The notes under the pieces were generated by a model. It saw only the letters and a list, made by a program, of their open reading frames with translations, made no database searches and was not told where the DNA came from. The position numbers were made by a program, and so were the translations under genes. Source: Alcaligenaceae bacterium (GTDB lineage Bacteria > Pseudomonadota > Gammaproteobacteria > Burkholderiales > Burkholderiaceae). Taken from it: 5,593 nucleotides of DNA. Location of the stretch: contig CANBUF010000152.1 in assembly GCA_947372575.1 (NCBI GenBank), forward strand, positions 1-5,593, in the 5' to 3' direction. Of the stretch, positions 4,761 through 5,593 are shown in pieces. The number at the start of each line of letters is the position of its first letter. Position 1 is the stretch's first letter.

Positions 4761-5593
4761 CGCCTCAAGCCTAGTACTGACTACTTTTTTAAGGTTAGCA
4801 ATTTGCGACTTAATATTGAAATAGAACCTGACCTCTGTCGCCGAGAACCAAGTAGATACATTCAGCGCATCGTAATAGTCTAGTCGCTGAGCGATATATT
4901 CAAGTTCGGCTTTCGTTTTGGCAAGCATCAGCTGCTCATCAAGATCCCGTAAATCATAAAAAATATCAGTCATGGCCTTTTTGGATGGAAAGGTCCTGAA
5001 TCCCGCAATCATCTTATAGACGGGATAGACCACTGCCACTAAGCCGAGAATCAGCACCCAGACGTTATCAATAATGCTACCCAGCCAGAGGGGGAGGTAT
5101 TTAAATACCTGAGGCATTCCCTGATCATAATAACGACTGGCCACAGCACTCAAAGGAAAACCGGAGTCCAGATCACGCGGAAAAAACCCGGGTTCTGAAA
5201 AAAACGTAGTTTTACCTTTATTGACTTCGCGGGCCGCCATGATAAATGCCCACTGGATCGCAGGGTGCAAGGACTTCTCGATTAACAGGTTTGCAGTCGA
5301 GCTGATGATCTGCGTATCCTGCGCAGGATAGACTGTTGCGATGTCGAGGGATCCGATCGGTATCCTCAGTATCTGCAGATAATCGAGTTTTTTGGCATAG
5401 GCTTCTGCCAAATTAAAACTCATAAACTTGATACTCTTATCAGCCAACAATTTTTGCACCGTAGGTGAATCCATACTATCGACAAAGAACATGGCATCGA
5501 TTTTACCGGCCTGCAATTGCTCTGCGGCCTCGAGATGCGGGAGTTCGAGCAGATTAGGTGTGAGATCCGTCGCCTCATGATTCAGCTTGTAGA
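4749..5593 (-). CDS. TAXI-family TRAP transporter solute-receptor-like protein, C-terminal part
   Basis: The frame is open to the window edge, so the true start lies outside; 280 residues are visible. The visible start AAEQLQAGKIDAMFFV (22-37), then SPTVQKLLAD, then AEAYAKKL and IPIGSLDIATVYPAQDTQ, ANLLIEKSLHPAIQWAF and SEPGFFPRDLDSGFPLSAVA follow the usual order in the TAXI solute-binding fold. After it comes YLPLWLGSIIDNVWVLILGL (from 165), where a hydrophobic stretch to about residue 195 (DNA roughly 5009-5084) predicts one membrane helix, then a cytoplasmic, partly charged helical tail of about 85 residues. Known for the family: TAXI receptors bind small organic anions; the membrane-anchored version with a C-terminal tail is seen in betaproteobacteria and often lacks adjacent transporter subunits. 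The ligand is unknown. A role in nitrate metabolism is not supported by anything except position next to nasR. Confidence 0.82.
   Translation of the reverse strand, partial: YKLNHEATDLTPNLLELPHLEAAEQLQAGKIDAMFFVDSMDSPTVQKLLADKSIKFMSFNLAEAYAKKLDYLQILRIPIGSLDIATVYPAQDTQIISSTANLLIEKSLHPAIQWAFIMAAREVNKGKTTFFSEPGFFPRDLDSGFPLSAVASRYYDQGMPQVFKYLPLWLGSIIDNVWVLILGLVAVVYPVYKMIAGFRTFPSKKAMTDIFYDLRDLDEQLMLAKTKAELEYIAQRLDYYDALNVSTWFSATEVRFYFNIKSQIANLKKVVSTRLEALTS

Noticed and set aside
4240..4824. A 194-residue open frame on the plus strand
   Set aside because: It lies opposite nasR and the end of the TAXI gene, shows no recognisable domain and has a composition typical of an antisense shadow.

Overview
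The window reads almost entirely on the minus strand and looks like a nitrate/nitrite assimilation locus of a proteobacterium. A betaproteobacterium is my best guess, from the style of the TAXI-type receptor, the NIT-ANTAR regulator and the moderate GC content; I cannot name a genus. In transcription order (right to left) it holds: the 3' part of a TAXI-family TRAP solute-receptor-like gene (4749 to beyond 5593); a NIT-ANTAR antiterminator of the NasR type (3434-4699); a 469-bp regulatory gap; a stand-alone uroporphyrinogen-III C-methyltransferase, cobA/SUMT (2098-2964); a 185-bp regulatory gap; and the first 637 codons of nirB, the large subunit of NAD(P)H nitrite reductase, which runs off the left edge.

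The logic is compact. NirB needs siroheme, CobA makes its precursor precorrin-2, and the NasR-like protein should sense nitrate/nitrite and open transcription of both. Each of the two gaps carries the same set of parts in the same order: a near-consensus sigma-54 promoter, a first hairpin with an A1/G4 hexaloop, a linker, a second A1/G4 hexaloop hairpin, and an intrinsic terminator whose 5' arm is shared with the second hairpin. That is the known layout of ANTAR-protein target RNAs (Klebsiella nasF leader type). The two second hairpins match at 14 of 16 bases. In both terminators the main stem departs from Watson-Crick pairing only by G-U wobbles. The cobA promoter also has a near-perfect NtrC-type dyad about 150 bp upstream, so nitrogen limitation (NtrC/sigma-54) and substrate presence (NIT-ANTAR) are probably combined.

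Oddities: a 23-bp tandem duplication at the 3' end of cobA shifts the frame and replaces the last two residues and stop with a 17-residue tail; a separate 20-bp imperfect tandem repeat sits on the stop codon of the TAXI gene; an extra hairpin follows the cobA attenuator; nasR has no visible Shine-Dalgarno sequence. No tRNA, rRNA, CRISPR or insertion sequence was seen.
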